Positions 35,301 through 46,509 are shown, numbered from the stretch's first letter. The stretch: DNA of 64,000 nt from Adineta steineri (GCA_905250115.1 CAJNOI010000022.1:620001-684000); one strand, 5' to 3'. Notes: generated by a model not told the origin, from the letters alone. Made by a program: numbers and translations.

Positions 35301-36177
35301 CTAGTATTTCATTGATAGTTTTTACACGTTTATCAGACCATTCTATGGTATTGTTTCTATATGTTCCAAATTGTTTACTAAAAAATAGTTGCAATGGTAC
35401 TAAGAGTAACAATACACCATAACCAAATATAGTTGGAATACCAATTTGTTTCCAAATTAAGACAAAGACAATGATAGCTTCGAAAGGTGCTGCCCACAAC
35501 TGATGAATATATGCACTTAAATTTGCTAATTTACTTAAATCATTAGATATTAAATTTACTAGATGACCAGTTGTTGTTTTCATAGTTGAACTTGTTGGTA
35601 ATGATAATAATCTTTTATAAATAAAAGATGTAAATGCAATACGTACATGCATTCCAAGTCGTGTTGAACGAAAAAAATATTGATGATGAATGCATGCTTG
35701 TAAAACAGTCGCAACTCCTAATCCAATAGCATATAAATAACCTTCATATGAAGCTATATTAGAATCATGAATAGTAAGAACAATTTGTTTTAAGAGTAAT
35801 GGTTGAGCTATTTTAACGGCAATGTATGGAAATAGAATCAGACCAACTAAGAAGCATTCTTTTGAAAATACTTTTACAATTATCTTGAATGTACCCATAG
35901 ATTCATGTTTTTCCAACGCTGTCTCAAGTTTCTTTAAAAATAGTCCACATTCATCATTTGATGATACATCATATAGATCATCAATAGTTAATTCACGTTT
36001 ATAACCAATATTCAAAATTGGATTTAACCATGACCAAAGTATAACATAAATCCATCGTATCCAAGATGATTCAGCCCAGTCTAAAGCACAAGGCTTTCGA
36101 TTATCAGAAAGTATCGGAATAGAAGTTTCTTTGGTATGTGTTGATGCAGCTGTCGCCGTATTAATATTATCAGTCAT
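32356..36177 (-). CDS. ABCC-family (MRP-type) exporter
   Basis: Intronless, 1273 aa, arranged TMD1-NBD1-TMD2-NBD2 without an N-terminal TMD0, like short MRPs (ABCC4 type). NBD1: Walker A GTTGSCKSS, Q-loop SQTGWIFAGTIRENI, signature LSGGQKAR, Walker B IYLFDDPLAAVD. NBD2: Walker A GRTGAGKSS, Q-loop PQSPVLFSNTL, signature FSVGECQL, Walker B ILLIDEGTAHVD, H-loop IIAHRLNTI. Two departures: in NBD1 the Walker A glycine before Lys is Cys468 (TGT at 34774-34776), and in NBD2 the signature has Glu and Cys where Gln and Arg are normal. Members pump organic anions and conjugates out of cells with ATP. Convergent with the acyltransferase. A TATA-like TATTTATATTTG stands about 20-30 bp upstream of the ATG. 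Confidence 0.9.
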   Translation of the reverse strand: MTDNINTATAASTHTKETSIPILSDNRKPCALDWAESSWIRWIYVILWSWLNPILNIGYKRELTIDDLYDVSSNDECGLFLKKLETALEKHESMGTFKIIVKVFSKECFLVGLILFPYIAVKIAQPLLLKQIVLTIHDSNIASYEGYLYAIGLGVATVLQACIHHQYFFRSTRLGMHVRIAFTSFIYKRLLSLPTSSTMKTTTGHLVNLISNDLSKLANLSAYIHQLWAAPFEAIIVFVLIWKQIGIPTIFGYGVLLLLVPLQLFFSKQFGTYRNNTIEWSDKRVKTINEILVGCQIVKMYRWEEALEAIVYDARKNELNSIQKASRIRAINMGISFASLSIISLATFGGSWLMGQVLSSTDIFMILSLFSNLRYPLTIALPYTIEVLSESRIASKRINSFMNLSKQTVRTKTLHECSSGNVNPILGSIVIDRASFTWGSTHTIELKDIDLNVNPGSLVGIIGTTGSCKSSLFAAILGEMSLIEGTSKVYGKIAYVSQTGWIFAGTIRENIVFCKPFDKEKYERVLRSCRLFADLRSFSAGDATVLSEKGVNLSGGQKARISLARALYTEADIYLFDDPLAAVDSSVARKIFEQCISNNGILKNKTRLLVTHQLQFLPEFDYCVLLDHGKIEKQGSFNELLSIDRIKTAYEKQEYNTNITTETNRRRDSDVYDCDVTDQSETIDEFSIVKNEISVHGAVNINIWLKLFTSDYGWIGLIVLIFVMFLGEVASNAANVWLSLWSSKSEIEQRKANYSYIYLGLVISTWIIAMIRADFFLRLILCGASALHNTMFKGILYSSLRFYESNPVGRILNRFGKDQHVIDELLPTTFFDTVQSSLMVLGCIVIVGMSIPWVLLILIPTIPLFLWLRRYYLKSSRNLKRLESTTTSSVYALFSSSLNGLMTIRAFNMENHFVDLFIDKVNTHTRASFIFICSGKWLGLRLDLMTCCFTFITGILSITLRNSLDASSVALGLSYCISLTSLFQWTVRQSADTENYMTSAERIDEYSHIPSESDFYKGESKPPPNWPIEGRIEFKNYKLSYRSELEPALKTINLEIAPRNKIGIIGRTGAGKSSIFQALFRLTDKSTTSGQILIDGIDINTLSLNDLRSVLNIIPQSPVLFSNTLRYNLDPFKHCTDEQIWDALESVQLKSTIDKLQDKLNTQVAEYGSNFSVGECQLICVARAILKKQCKILLIDEGTAHVDTKTDEIIQKILHEKFINQTVIIIAHRLNTIMNSDKIVVMNDGLITEYDTSEEVFTEQNELLTYMNNESVL

Positions 36178-37822
36178 AATCCTTAGTTATGCAAGCAAAT
36201 ATAAATAGTATCTAGAATAGAAAATAGAAGATTACGTTTTTATCTGTTATTATAAGGTTTAATATTTTGATTACAAATGAACTTCAGAGTTTCTTTTTTT
36301 ATCAATATAATTATCAAACAAGGTAAAGCTTACTTGATATTCAAATCGTCAATATATAATATAATTGGATTTGAACAGATGCACGGCTATAGCTTATATG
36401 AAGAAATATAGTTTGACTCATCGTCGAACCATATCACTATTATTAGCAAAAACATAAATGTCGAATCTTGCTTAGATCATGATATTGATTGTCAGATGAT
36501 TTAAAAATGTACTCACTATAAATATATTGATGACACATACGACAATTTATTGTTTTCTGTTCTTGGTGTGAAATTATCTGTAAAATGACGTAATTTTTAT
36601 TAATACTAAAGTTTTTAATATGTCCGACGCAATAGCAGACAGATGAGTTTTATACATTTATGATCTTCCGTTTATTGTATTTTTATAACTTTTCGTCTTC
36701 ATCTCTTATTCAATCAATAATCCTCATAAAATTGCTGATTTTTTTCAAAGGCAAATATTCAATAACTGCACCGAGTAGGGGATGTTGTATAACTATTGCC
36801 TTTATTACTTTTCTTCATTTTAATCAGAATTGTTAAACGAAAATAAGAGGATTTGGGTTAAGATCTTTGAAGTCTATTATTTTGTCTATTCATGGTCTTC
36901 ATTTCTTCGAAAAACATACAAAGATCCCTATGGATTATATACGTGACGGATCCTGTCAAGAGTAGCTCCAAGATTCATGCAAGAACTTATTTTAGATTTT
37001 AGTGAGGATCCTAATAAAAATTACTAATACGATTTGATTAAGATTTCCGTAAGTTTTACCTAAGATATGCTCCAGAATCTGCTGCGCAAATTCTGCCAAA
37101 AATTGTAGTTATATCAGTGTGGGATCTCTTTAAATACAAACCCTGCAAATTTCGAGAATATTATATAAGAATAATCAAGATCTCAATGAGAAAATACAAG
37201 GATCTAGATAGGACTTTTGCAGGTTCCTATATCGAATGTATTAAAATTTTGGTTTTCAAGATCCCAGATCGAATATACTCTGTTGCTAACGATCATGAAC
37301 GAATTTTTAGTACTTATATTTTCAGTATCATTATCCTGTATTATTATCTTATTTTATCTTATTGCGTTTTATTTTATTGAATTATATGATTCTATTTTTG
37401 TTTTATTTTATTGCAGCTTATTTTATTACTTCATTCAATTTTATCTTATTGCATTTTATTTTATTGTATTATATGATTCTATTTTATTTTATTTTTGATC
37501 ATCTAAAGTATGTGTTTCGATAGCGCAGAACGTGGAAATACATATCTCGTGCCGAGTTAGCACTGCTACCTGTATGACTTGATTAAAATAAAATGGCTAG
37601 GCATTAAAACAATTCATAAACAGTTCAATCGTATTTCACATTTGAATACCATAGAGGTCGTGTTAACACTTTTATTAATCTGTCTATATTAAATTCAATA
37701 AATAAGACATAGAATAAAAAAAGCAAAAACAGTTAGAAATCAATTTTTGCACACATATGAAAGAGAATGACATTGAGGCTCATTCGATATGAAAAACAAA
37801 TCTTTATTTCTTTCAGTTCTGT
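36178..37822. other. Intergenic
   Basis: About 1.6 kb. From 36840 to 37300 AAGATC/GGATC motifs recur irregularly without a clear period; after that a TTATT-rich tandem repeat. Plus-strand ORFs at 37117-37498 are read through this low-complexity sequence. Confidence 0.5.
37350..37497. repeat. TTATT-rich tandem duplication
   Basis: A unit containing TTATCTTATTGCGTTTTATT and ATTATATGATTCTATTTT occurs twice about 87-89 bp apart with few changes, the rest being TTTTATT runs. Confidence 0.6.
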
Positions 37823-39536
37823 CTAAATTTTATTGTCAGAATCAGCTTCGGTTTGAACTGCATCAACATCTTCTTCCTCTTCTTCTTCTCCATCTTGAAA
37901 CGATCGATCACGTGTCTCTGGCAAAGTAGTAATTACAGCAGCTAATGCTAATGTTAGACCAGAATAGACATAATGTGTAATATGCTGATACTTTTCACCA
38001 ACTGCAGCATCAACAATAGGTGCTATCATTGATCCAAAACTACCAACAAACACAAATATACCATTGGCTAAACCTCTCATATACGTAGGAAAAAGTTCAG
38101 GAACATATAGCCATGAAACTGATACAGCAGCACTCACTCCAAATTTACCTACTTGCGAAATAATGATAGATACAACTGGATAAGATTCCATTAAGAATGG
38201 AACTGCGAGTACTGCACTCGCTGTTAATAATACAAACATGATCAATGAAAATTTTCTTCCAAGCATTGTAGTCATTACAATACCAGCCGTTAAGTAACCA
38301 AGCCCTTCAACACCAGCTCCAATAATAAAATTCACATAAGGACTTAAAGTATCACTCGTCGCACCAAGTCCATAAGAAATTTTCGTATATAGTAACATAG
38401 TAACAAATTCAATACTGCCACACATCAATAGTCTAGGTAAGAATTGTAAAACTCTGGCTCTTTTCTTTTTCTTTATCTTGGTTTCAGTTCTTTCAACAAT
38501 GCGAGATTCTTCAACTAATTCTTTATAATATGGTAACCATTCACTTTCTTCACGACGATTGGTTTTCGCAATTCTTCGTAAACAAACTTCAAGTTCATCG
38601 TATTTCTTTCGACTAAATAACCAATAAGGCGATTCTGGAATAAAATAAAGATAAGGAATAGTAACAGCATAATATACACTCATCAACCATTTTAGATTAA
38701 GCCAATTTCGTGCTAAACGAGCAAAACCAGTAAATAAAATTTCTCCTAATGTATATGCAATCAAAGATACACCGGCAGCGAAACTTGTATGTGTAGATGA
38801 TGTTAATTCCATCATAAGAAGAAATACAATTCCATAAGGATCTATACCAGATACAAGTTGATTGATAATCAGAAGAATAAATCTAAAACAAAATCAATAT
38901 ATATTCTATCGTAGTATTATGTATTTCTATGTTCACGGATATACTTAGTATTTACACCCATGCTGACAAATTGAAGAAGCGTTTGAGTAATACCAGTAAC
39001 TACATAAAGTCCTAAACTCAAACCTATTAGAAGTTTTCGTCGTCCAATTCGATCACAAGCTGGTCCAGTAATCAATACCGTAAATCTACATGAAATAACA
39101 TTCAAAAATTCATTGATTTAAGAATATTTATTTCTTACGTTCCTATCTCGTAGACGGTTGAAATCCATGTTTTCTTTATTGCATTGCCACATACAAATCC
39201 TGCCTCTTCGGTGAATGTTCTTCCAAAAACAGTTTGATCAAAAACAAAATTATTACATTGAGATCCGTTAGCATACTGACATTTGGACGAAGACGTTAGC
39301 TGTGTATCAAGATAATATTGATGTGTGGAATTGGCTGACAGATATTGATTATCATCAGGCCATATATCCGATGGTAATCGACAACGAAAAAGTGGTTCAG
39401 CAAGACCGAAAACATAGTAAAATCCAGTCATACCACTGCTCAAATTGAGCAGACATAGTAAGGATAAATGAATCCATTGAAATGTAGAAAAATCGCCACA
39501 ACGTCGTATTACATTTTCTATCGATACTTCATCCAT
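37823..39536 (-). CDS. SLC22-like organic ion transporter (major facilitator)
   Basis: Exons 39536-39139, 39085-38945 and 38882-37823, with 53- and 62-bp introns and phase kept to the stop; 532 aa, normal for SLC22. The second donor is GTATAT rather than GTAAG, chosen because only it keeps phase. TM1 (WIHLSLLCLLNLSSGMTGFY), a large glycosylated outer loop with four cysteines and NST/NGS sites, the loop 2-3 motif DRIGRRK, the PESPYWLF motif after TM6 and PETRDRSF after TM12 are all family marks. An acidic cytoplasmic tail (EEEEEEDVD) follows. Members carry organic cations, anions or zwitterions at the plasma membrane; the substrate cannot be told. AATAAA is at about 37803 on the minus strand. 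Confidence 0.85.
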
Positions 39537-40871
39537 TACTGTAATGTTATTTCTTTGATCGTTGTGTTTTAAATGCGAAAAGATTAGTACATGTACTTTC
39601 TTTTATCGTACTATTTTTTTAACCTTATTTTCGTTCTAAATTATCAAATCAGATTATATTTAAGCTTTCATTCAAACTACACGTACACTATACATAAATC
39701 GTATATTCTATTGTTAAAGATTAGTACAGTTATTTAAAGGTCTCAATATTCTCTTTTCTTTGTTAATTTGCATTTTTTTTCATATTATTTTCAAATTATA
39801 TTTGCTCACTACTTTACTTCATCGATTAATGCAATAGTTTGAAAAAGACAAGTTCTTTTATTCTTTGAAAAGATGCGCATCGCATTAGTATTATTTGACG
39901 TCATACGAATAATATCTAGATAATAATAGGCAAGTGTAAATGTGAGACATAGAAGACCAAGGTATCATATTTGTTTGTCACTAGCGAAGCTTAAATGTAC
40001 GACAGTTACATATATTGAAGATTTACATCTTAAGAACAGGAATGAAGGTCATCAAAATAATGGTATATAAGATCAGATACTCATCGTATAAGAATTATCT
40101 TATTCAACTTCTATTGCACATGCTTATTATTAAGATTTGAAAAACTATAATCGAGGGATTTACCGGAACAAAATTCATTCAGAAAACTAATAGATTCTAT
40201 AATCTTAACTATGACTTGTATGTAGAAATCATCAATAACTGGCATGTTTGCCAATCAATATTAATCGGAAATGCTTTGAGACAAAATAAACAGTTATTCA
40301 TTCGTAAACTACATAAAGTGGCTAAAGGTCGAACGGAAAATGTCGGAAGTAAAAGTGTCGAAAGTCATAAATGTACAAAAACAATAATATCACATATTTA
40401 CTCATCAGTTTTATTCATAAGAATCTAAGCAAAGAAAAGTACAAGTTAAAGACAAGACGAATGTGGATATTCTTCTCATTTAACACCCACACCCACACCC
40501 TAACACCCTCAAGATGAACAGAATATCGTCAGTTGATAGAAGTTTGTTCCACGATATTACTAACATTTCTTCTTTCGATATTTTTTTCCACAATCTGCTT
40601 TTCTACATTCTCGTATTCGACATTTCGTCTTTCAACGTTTTGCCACCAAACCTTATTTTAACATAGTTTATCTTGTTGATTTAATATTTATTCGATAAGT
40701 TAAGAAAATGTTCTTCATGAATACTTCAAGAGTCTATTTGTTAAAGCATATGTTGATAAAATATAAAATCTTCTATTTTCTATTTACTAAGGAATTCTTT
40801 ATTGGATTTATTTGATACAGTTAATATAGAATAAATCATAGCAATAAAGGATAAATGTAATTTTAATTAGT
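39537..40871. other. Intergenic
   Basis: About 1.3 kb with CCCACA tract 13 (40461-40512). The plus ORF at 40216 is not convincing. Nothing else seen. Confidence 0.5.
40461..40512. repeat. TGTGGG-like element 13
   Basis: A weak left arm (AATGTGGATATTC) and a strong right arm, ACACCCACACCCACACCC, followed by ACACCCTCAAGATG, which matches the edge sequence of other members. Confidence 0.6.
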
Positions 40872-41228
40872 CTATTTATTAAGTCCGGCCGACTTGATTT
40901 CTGTATTGTTAACAACGAAAAGCCAATCGGTGGTAGGAGTTTTCACACCCTCAAAAGGTGCTTTTAATTCCAATTTACTTCCATTGGATCGTGTTACTTC
41001 GATTTGTTCAATAACCTCGATGATATTGTGTGTTTCTCGAGTGATAAGTCTTTGAATCATATAACCTCTTTTACCCTTTGCAACATCGAGTTCGACACGG
41101 GTTTGTTTGGTATCTCCTCGTCTATCTGTAATTCCAGCATATGTGAACACGATATGAATATCACCATCTGTATCATTTTGAATAGCACCCGCATATACTT
41201 TACGATTATAATTTCTATCACTTGCCAT
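40872..41228 (-). CDS. Small hypothetical protein, 118 aa
   Basis: Single frame from ATG at 41228 to the stop at 40872. The protein is polar with alternating hydrophobic residues (DIHIVFTYAGI, RVELDVAKGKRGYMIQRLI, IIEVIEQIEVTR), suggesting an all-beta domain. No signal peptide or membrane segment, so probably cytosolic. Not recognised. The composition (balanced charge, few Cys, no low-complexity) and the ordinary N-terminus MASDRNYNRK support a real gene. An AATAAA-like signal lies shortly downstream on the minus strand. Confidence 0.6.
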   Translation of the reverse strand: MASDRNYNRKVYAGAIQNDTDGDIHIVFTYAGITDRRGDTKQTRVELDVAKGKRGYMIQRLITRETHNIIEVIEQIEVTRSNGSKLELKAPFEGVKTPTTDWLFVVNNTEIKSAGLNK

Positions 41229-42131
41229 ATTTATGTTGATGCGCGTTTATGATCACCTTTGATTATAATCTTTAGTGATGCGTAACAACGAAGAAATCAA
41301 ATGATAATACAAAAGATTTACAATAATTATTAAATATGAGTAGCCAATCGTGAAATTATTTTAAACATGATTTACTAGTGGTTATATTTATATGCATAGA
41401 TTCTAACTAAAAATAATTCAAGTACATCAAACTTGAAAATTGTACGATTTCTACTGATAGTTTGAAAACAGATGTCGTAAGTTCGCAAATATCAGATACC
41501 TAGAAATATATATATTAGTATAATTTTTAATTCATGTAAAGAGCTACAAAAGTCATTGATGAACACATTTATAGAGACTTCTACAGAAGAGTAGAATATG
41601 ACGTTCATCATTATTATAGAAATAGCTACTTTCAAATTCGATGTCAGCAGCGAGATTATTCAGTTGTTTATTGACTTGTTATTTTAGTGCAGTCTGCGAC
41701 TGAGGATAGAAGTAAAAAATAAGTTTAATTTGAGATAGGATTTTATAAAGTCGATACAAGAGTTCATAATAACATGATTTATCACATCACGAAAGAGTTA
41801 TCTGTGTAATAAAAAGCCGATATTACCGTGGCTGAGAAGAAATATTGCATAATCTCCGTGATCACTTATAGTATATCTGCCAACTATATATATAGTATAG
41901 TTCTTAAGTGTTCAGACAATCTTTAAAAAATATTTCAATACCTTACATTTAAATATTTTCGTTAGAATATGTTTTATTCGAAGAATATTAATTTTTTACT
42001 AGTCAATCAAGCTCGAATATTGAAAAAACTTATTAATACAAAAAAAAAGTTAACAAAATGTAAGAGTAATAACAAAGAAAAAAATTTGATCAGTAGTTTT
42101 TGATTTAAGATCATATAATAGCGTTCGAATT
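41229..42131. other. Intergenic
   Basis: About 900 bp of AT-rich sequence; nothing recognised apart from a TATATATATAG run near 41890. Confidence 0.5.
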
Positions 42132-43748
42132 CTAAGTTTTAGTTATGGGTACAGGAATACTTTGTAAGCTTGAATAAATTCCTTGATTTTGAAAGATTCC
42201 ATTCGCAATTTGTTGAAACACAGCCATTATCTCGGTCTGATGTGCATTTATATATTTTATTCGTTTGGATGTTGGTACCATTACGAGAATCTTCATCATA
42301 AACCATAATAAACGCCAATTACGAAGTGATATGTGTTTGTATTTACGCATGCACTGACCTACGAAAGCCTGTGCCATCACTACTGAATCGCCTTCAGCTA
42401 AACAATTCGCATAACAACCAGCATGACTTTCTGCCATACGAGTGTGCGCTAATAATGATTCTGCACCATATAATTCACGACATTTAGCTACAATGTCTCG
42501 ACATAAAGGTGGTATATAAGCTTTAATCAAGAGAATCTCATCGATGTTCTTTTCCAAGAGTTCTTCAATATTAGTAACGGTAACCGTAGACGAATCGATT
42601 TGAAAACGTTTAATTAACCGACGAAAGTAGCAGTCCATTTCACAAATTTGTTGTAGCATGACTTGTATATGATCGGTAATGTAAGAGAATTGCGACCGTT
42701 TACTATTATAAACTTTTTTGATAACAAGCTGTAGTGCCGATTTAGCACATACGATTGCAGTACCTGATAAACATAGTCGACCTACTAACAATCTATTGGC
42801 CAATTTGAAGAACAGTTTTGGACAGTTATCCGGTACCTGTAGAGCTCCCGTTGTTGTATCCAACGAACAATATCGATCAAGTAAATTTTCCGGTGCAGTA
42901 TGGAAGTCGGTAAAGGTAAGACCACCGAAACAATTTGAACGAAAATCGGAACGAGTATTACATTCTTCGATTGATATACCGGGTAGAATGACACCATTAC
43001 TGCGGATTTGTACCACAATAGCTACGACATGAGGTGTTATAAATAATTTACCAATATTAGTGTTCACGGAAATTTCCTTGCTGCTGTTCATAATAGTAGC
43101 TTGGCACCATTTTGCAAATACTACGGCATATTCAATCTGACTATTACCAGCATACGAAATCCAACATTTTTTAGCATCTTCAGTTGGTGTATGAATGACA
43201 ATTTTCTTTGCTTCTGGATTGTAATATGCGATGGTATCACATAATAAACCTGATAATACTCCAGCACCTTTTTCCGTTAGTGCGAAACAACCAAGTTTTT
43301 TTAATTCACGTGCATCTTGTGCTAGTGCTGCATGTGTAGCAGTACCTAGTGCCGTTATAGAGCCTGTAAATAAATTGAATTGTACAGTAAACCAATTCAC
43401 TACATCACTACTATTTGTGTAAGCCAAACGTTCATGAATGACTATAAGATTATAAGGATCTAATGATGCTAATGCTTGTTGTGAATGTAATGTAGCTACT
43501 ACCGTTCGTAATTGTTGAAGAACTGTAGGAACATCGCTAGCATATACATAACCACCATCATTGTTGCCTCGTTCTTGTGGTTTAGTGTAGAAATCGGTAG
43601 GTAACAGAGAAGTATAGACGTCGGACAATGAATCCAATGGACAAATATAATGACGTTTCGAACGATTGAATTGTAGAAAAGTAGTAATAGCGAAATAAAG
43701 AACGAGTGGTAGTATTAGAAAAAGAAGAAGTTGAATGAAAAAATCCAT
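42132..43748 (-). CDS. Acyl-CoA oxidase/dehydrogenase-like protein with N-terminal membrane anchor
   Basis: Intronless, 538 aa. Residues about 4-25 form a hydrophobic segment (FFIQLLLFLILPLVLYFAI) followed by Arg/Lys, a signal anchor. The rest follows the acyl-CoA oxidase layout: helices, then GCFALTEKGAG (normal: GCFALTELGHGSN), a beta domain with TPTEDAKKCWI (normal: TPTxxAxKWWIG) and IPG-like LPGISIEEC, a helical C-terminal domain and AEGDSVVMAQ (normal: CEGDNTVL). The usual GxGYS block is replaced by a YGAESLL stretch and no peroxisomal C-terminal SKL is seen (ends PITKT). These changes and the anchor suggest a diverged enzyme on a membrane, perhaps with altered activity. FAD and acyl-CoA binding are inferred from family only. 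Confidence 0.7.
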   Translation of the reverse strand: MDFFIQLLLFLILPLVLYFAITTFLQFNRSKRHYICPLDSLSDVYTSLLPTDFYTKPQERGNNDGGYVYASDVPTVLQQLRTVVATLHSQQALASLDPYNLIVIHERLAYTNSSDVVNWFTVQFNLFTGSITALGTATHAALAQDARELKKLGCFALTEKGAGVLSGLLCDTIAYYNPEAKKIVIHTPTEDAKKCWISYAGNSQIEYAVVFAKWCQATIMNSSKEISVNTNIGKLFITPHVVAIVVQIRSNGVILPGISIEECNTRSDFRSNCFGGLTFTDFHTAPENLLDRYCSLDTTTGALQVPDNCPKLFFKLANRLLVGRLCLSGTAIVCAKSALQLVIKKVYNSKRSQFSYITDHIQVMLQQICEMDCYFRRLIKRFQIDSSTVTVTNIEELLEKNIDEILLIKAYIPPLCRDIVAKCRELYGAESLLAHTRMAESHAGCYANCLAEGDSVVMAQAFVGQCMRKYKHISLRNWRLLWFMMKILVMVPTSKRIKYINAHQTEIMAVFQQIANGIFQNQGIYSSLQSIPVPITKT

Positions 43749-45590
43749 AACGACAGTTGCAAAATATCAGTCAACAAATTATCAATATCTATAAAAATAA
43801 AAAAATATACTATGAATACGTTCATATTAAAAAAGAAGTTGATTTGCAAAATATTTCCAAACTATTGCCTCTTTAAAAACAAAATAGTTGAGAACAGCAA
43901 ATACAAGACAGTAGCTAAATCTTCGACGCAATGAGTTTATCTAATTTCTATACTTTCTTGCTTCTATGATAGGAAGATATCTATAAATTTGTTTAGAAAC
44001 AAGTCTTCGAATCAATCTCTTCGTAGCAAACTTGGAGTAACTTGCTCTAGAATGTTGACGATATATTTGAAAAATAACCGAAGAACACATCTAAAGGTAT
44101 ATCCATTTCTTTCTTGCCGAAGAAAACTAGTTTACGATCGAACGCACAACTGCTGCTTACTTATGAGTAGATCGCAGCAATTTTAATCGGTTTTCACCTA
44201 TCATTCCTTCATATATATAGTTCGTTTGAAGTTCACAAAAAAAAATGCAATCGTTAACGATTAGATAGCTGTTTCGTCGATTATTTTTTACACTAAGATT
44301 TGTGATATACTAAGGTAAGATGAGAGAATAAAATACCAACTTTTACTCGAAAAAATGTTTTAAATTCTTCACATATGAAATAATGAAAATTAATTAGATC
44401 TTTTATTAAACTAATCAATTGTTTTGATGACATTATCATTCATTTGAAGTGTATATAGCTGACTTATCTTACTCTTATATCTAATAACTTCAAAAAACCA
44501 AAGATATATCATTATCTAATCTACTACATGTGTAGAAAAAGAATATATTTTACGTCATACTTCGAGATTGGATCAATGACCTATTTTGTAAAAGATATGA
44601 CAATGATTATATTAAAGAAAAGAATATATCTAGGAAACGAATACATTTATACCTGACACTTCTTATCCAATGAAAAATTTCTATAGTTGCCTTTAATAAC
44701 ATTCAAAAGATGTCATACTATTCAATATATTAAATTTCAATTCATATCGATCAATATCGATGCTCAGATCAATACTGCTATCTATACAGCTAATATATTA
44801 GTGAGCAGAAACTCCATATTCATAAATTTTATTTTATTTTAACACTTTGTCAATCCATGGAGTTTCTGAAGTAGAAAAGATTCATAAGAATCCATTGCAT
44901 GTAAATAAAGAGAACGAAAAATTGAGAATAAAGAAACAAGCCGTTTCAGTTATGACCTTATGCAAGCTATCACGTATGTTATGTTTATATTATTTGTTAG
45001 AATGTAGTTGAAAGATACACAGCTGATGTCAGTACGCTTATCTTTTCAAATATCCCATTCACTGTCTTCGTGCATTAACTTGAGTTAGTATAATGAGGTA
45101 ATTGAATCACAATACAACGTCAGTGATAGTCATAAAAAAACCAAATAAGAAAAAATGTTTTTGATTGTAATATCATTTCGACTCTTGAATCGATCAAAAT
45201 AAGGAATGAGAGTGAGTATATTAACAGATTAGTAAAACATACTCGACAATTTCTTTCTTTTCTTCTCTTAAATTGTTCCTAATCATTCTTTAGTTTCCCC
45301 ATAAAATGCATATGTTATGAATCATCTTTTTCTCCTTTTATTTGATCTATATAAATATTGCGAAAAAAAACGATTATATAGTTTATTACATGGATATTGA
45401 CTAAAACGTAAGTATATTCGAATAACATTACTCAGTTATATGAAACAAGACGGAGAAAAAGGTTCTTTGGATTACACTTTCTTATTATTAATTCGTACTA
45501 TTTGCTTCTATCAAAAGCACAAATTATGAATATATATGTCTTAAATTAATTTGTGTATTTTCAGTATTTTAACAATATATTTTATGGAAA
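43749..45590. other. Intergenic, start of tandem array
   Basis: About 1.8 kb. The last ~690 bp (from about 44900) is upstream sequence repeated ahead of the next two array genes. The small plus ORFs at 43731 and 43989 are not supported. Confidence 0.5.
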
Positions 45591-46270
45591 ATGATATGTT
45601 ATTTGAGCGTTATTTTTATTTCATTACTATTATTCAACGTTCAATGTGAAGATAAACAGCCGAATTCACAATCATCATCTATTGGAGAAACTTTATTTAC
45701 TTTTATAGTCATCTTTATTCTGATCTTTTGTTGTCGTAGTTGTTGTAGTTATTGTTGGAATCAACGTAATAAACAAAACAATCCTGTAACTCACACCATC
45801 ACAGTATCACAACAAGGATCGACAGCACAAGTTGATCATATACCAATGAATTTAATGCTGACACGGGAGAATATAATGAGTCTCAACATACGAGATCTAG
45901 ATACTTTAAGAGAACACAACTCTCGTACTGGTATAGACACAATAGTAGTAATGCACTTAGAACAACAATTGTCTACTCCACCACCAGCATACGACGAATT
46001 GTCACTACATGACTCAATGGCAATAGAACAACAGTCTTTACTACCACCAACATATGCTAACTTTATCCGAAAAGAACTATTTGACGATTATTACGGATAA
46101 AATGTGATTATATTTAAATCCTTTTTATTTTTAAATAAATAATTTTATATCTATCGAATATGTTATAACTATACACACCGACTATATCCGCAGAAATTCA
46201 ATTGCTTTTTTTCTTTGCTAACTTAGAATGTTTCTTTTACACAGTATTTAGCTATTTTTTACTGTTAAGT
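44900..46270 (+). repeat. Tandem array unit 1
   Basis: Shares with 46510-47950 and 48760-49540 an upstream block including TGTCAGTACGCTTATCTTTT, CCCATTCACTGTCTTCGTGC and TTACATGGATATTGACTAAA, then a gene start. The 3' flank (TAAATAAATAATTT) recurs after units 2 and 4. Confidence 0.7.
45591..46100 (+). CDS. Signal peptide/TM protein with two PPxY motifs (array gene 1)
   Basis: 169 aa, intronless. Signal peptide (residues 1-19, ending FNVQC), a very short Ser/Gln-rich outer part, a membrane segment (LFTFIVIFILIFCC) running into a cysteine-rich juxtamembrane stretch (CCRSCCSYCW, possible palmitoylation), then a cytoplasmic tail of about 100 aa. The tail has two PPxY motifs, PPPAYDEL and LLPPTYANF, the standard ligand of WW domains such as those of Nedd4-family ubiquitin ligases. 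The layout resembles Shisa/WBP1-type adaptors, but without their cysteine-rich ectodomain. Likely role: a membrane adaptor that recruits WW proteins (inference). AATAAA at 46134. First of four related genes. Confidence 0.75.
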   Translation: MICYLSVIFISLLLFNVQCEDKQPNSQSSSIGETLFTFIVIFILIFCCRSCCSYCWNQRNKQNNPVTHTITVSQQGSTAQVDHIPMNLMLTRENIMSLNIRDLDTLREHNSRTGIDTIVVMHLEQQLSTPPPAYDELSLHDSMAIEQQSLLPPTYANFIRKELFDDYYG

Positions 46271-46509
46271 GATTCATCTTCAAATTAGAACTCTAGTATT
46301 ATATATTCTTTTGTTCGATTTATGTCAGATAACATCGGGCTGAATTTAGCAATGATCAGAAAGTGCATATTCGTAAGTTTATATTTTATTGTTTTTACCT
46401 AATGATTTCAATTCTCACTGACTACACTATTCTTATTGCAAGATAAAGTTTTTGTTTTATTTTGAGTCTTAATCAATCGATGGAATTATAACAATTCATT
46501 GCATATAGA

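Noticed and set aside
37117..37498. Two plus-strand ORFs near 37.3 kb
   Set aside because: Read through TTATT tandem repeats, giving Tyr/Phe/Leu-rich nonsense.
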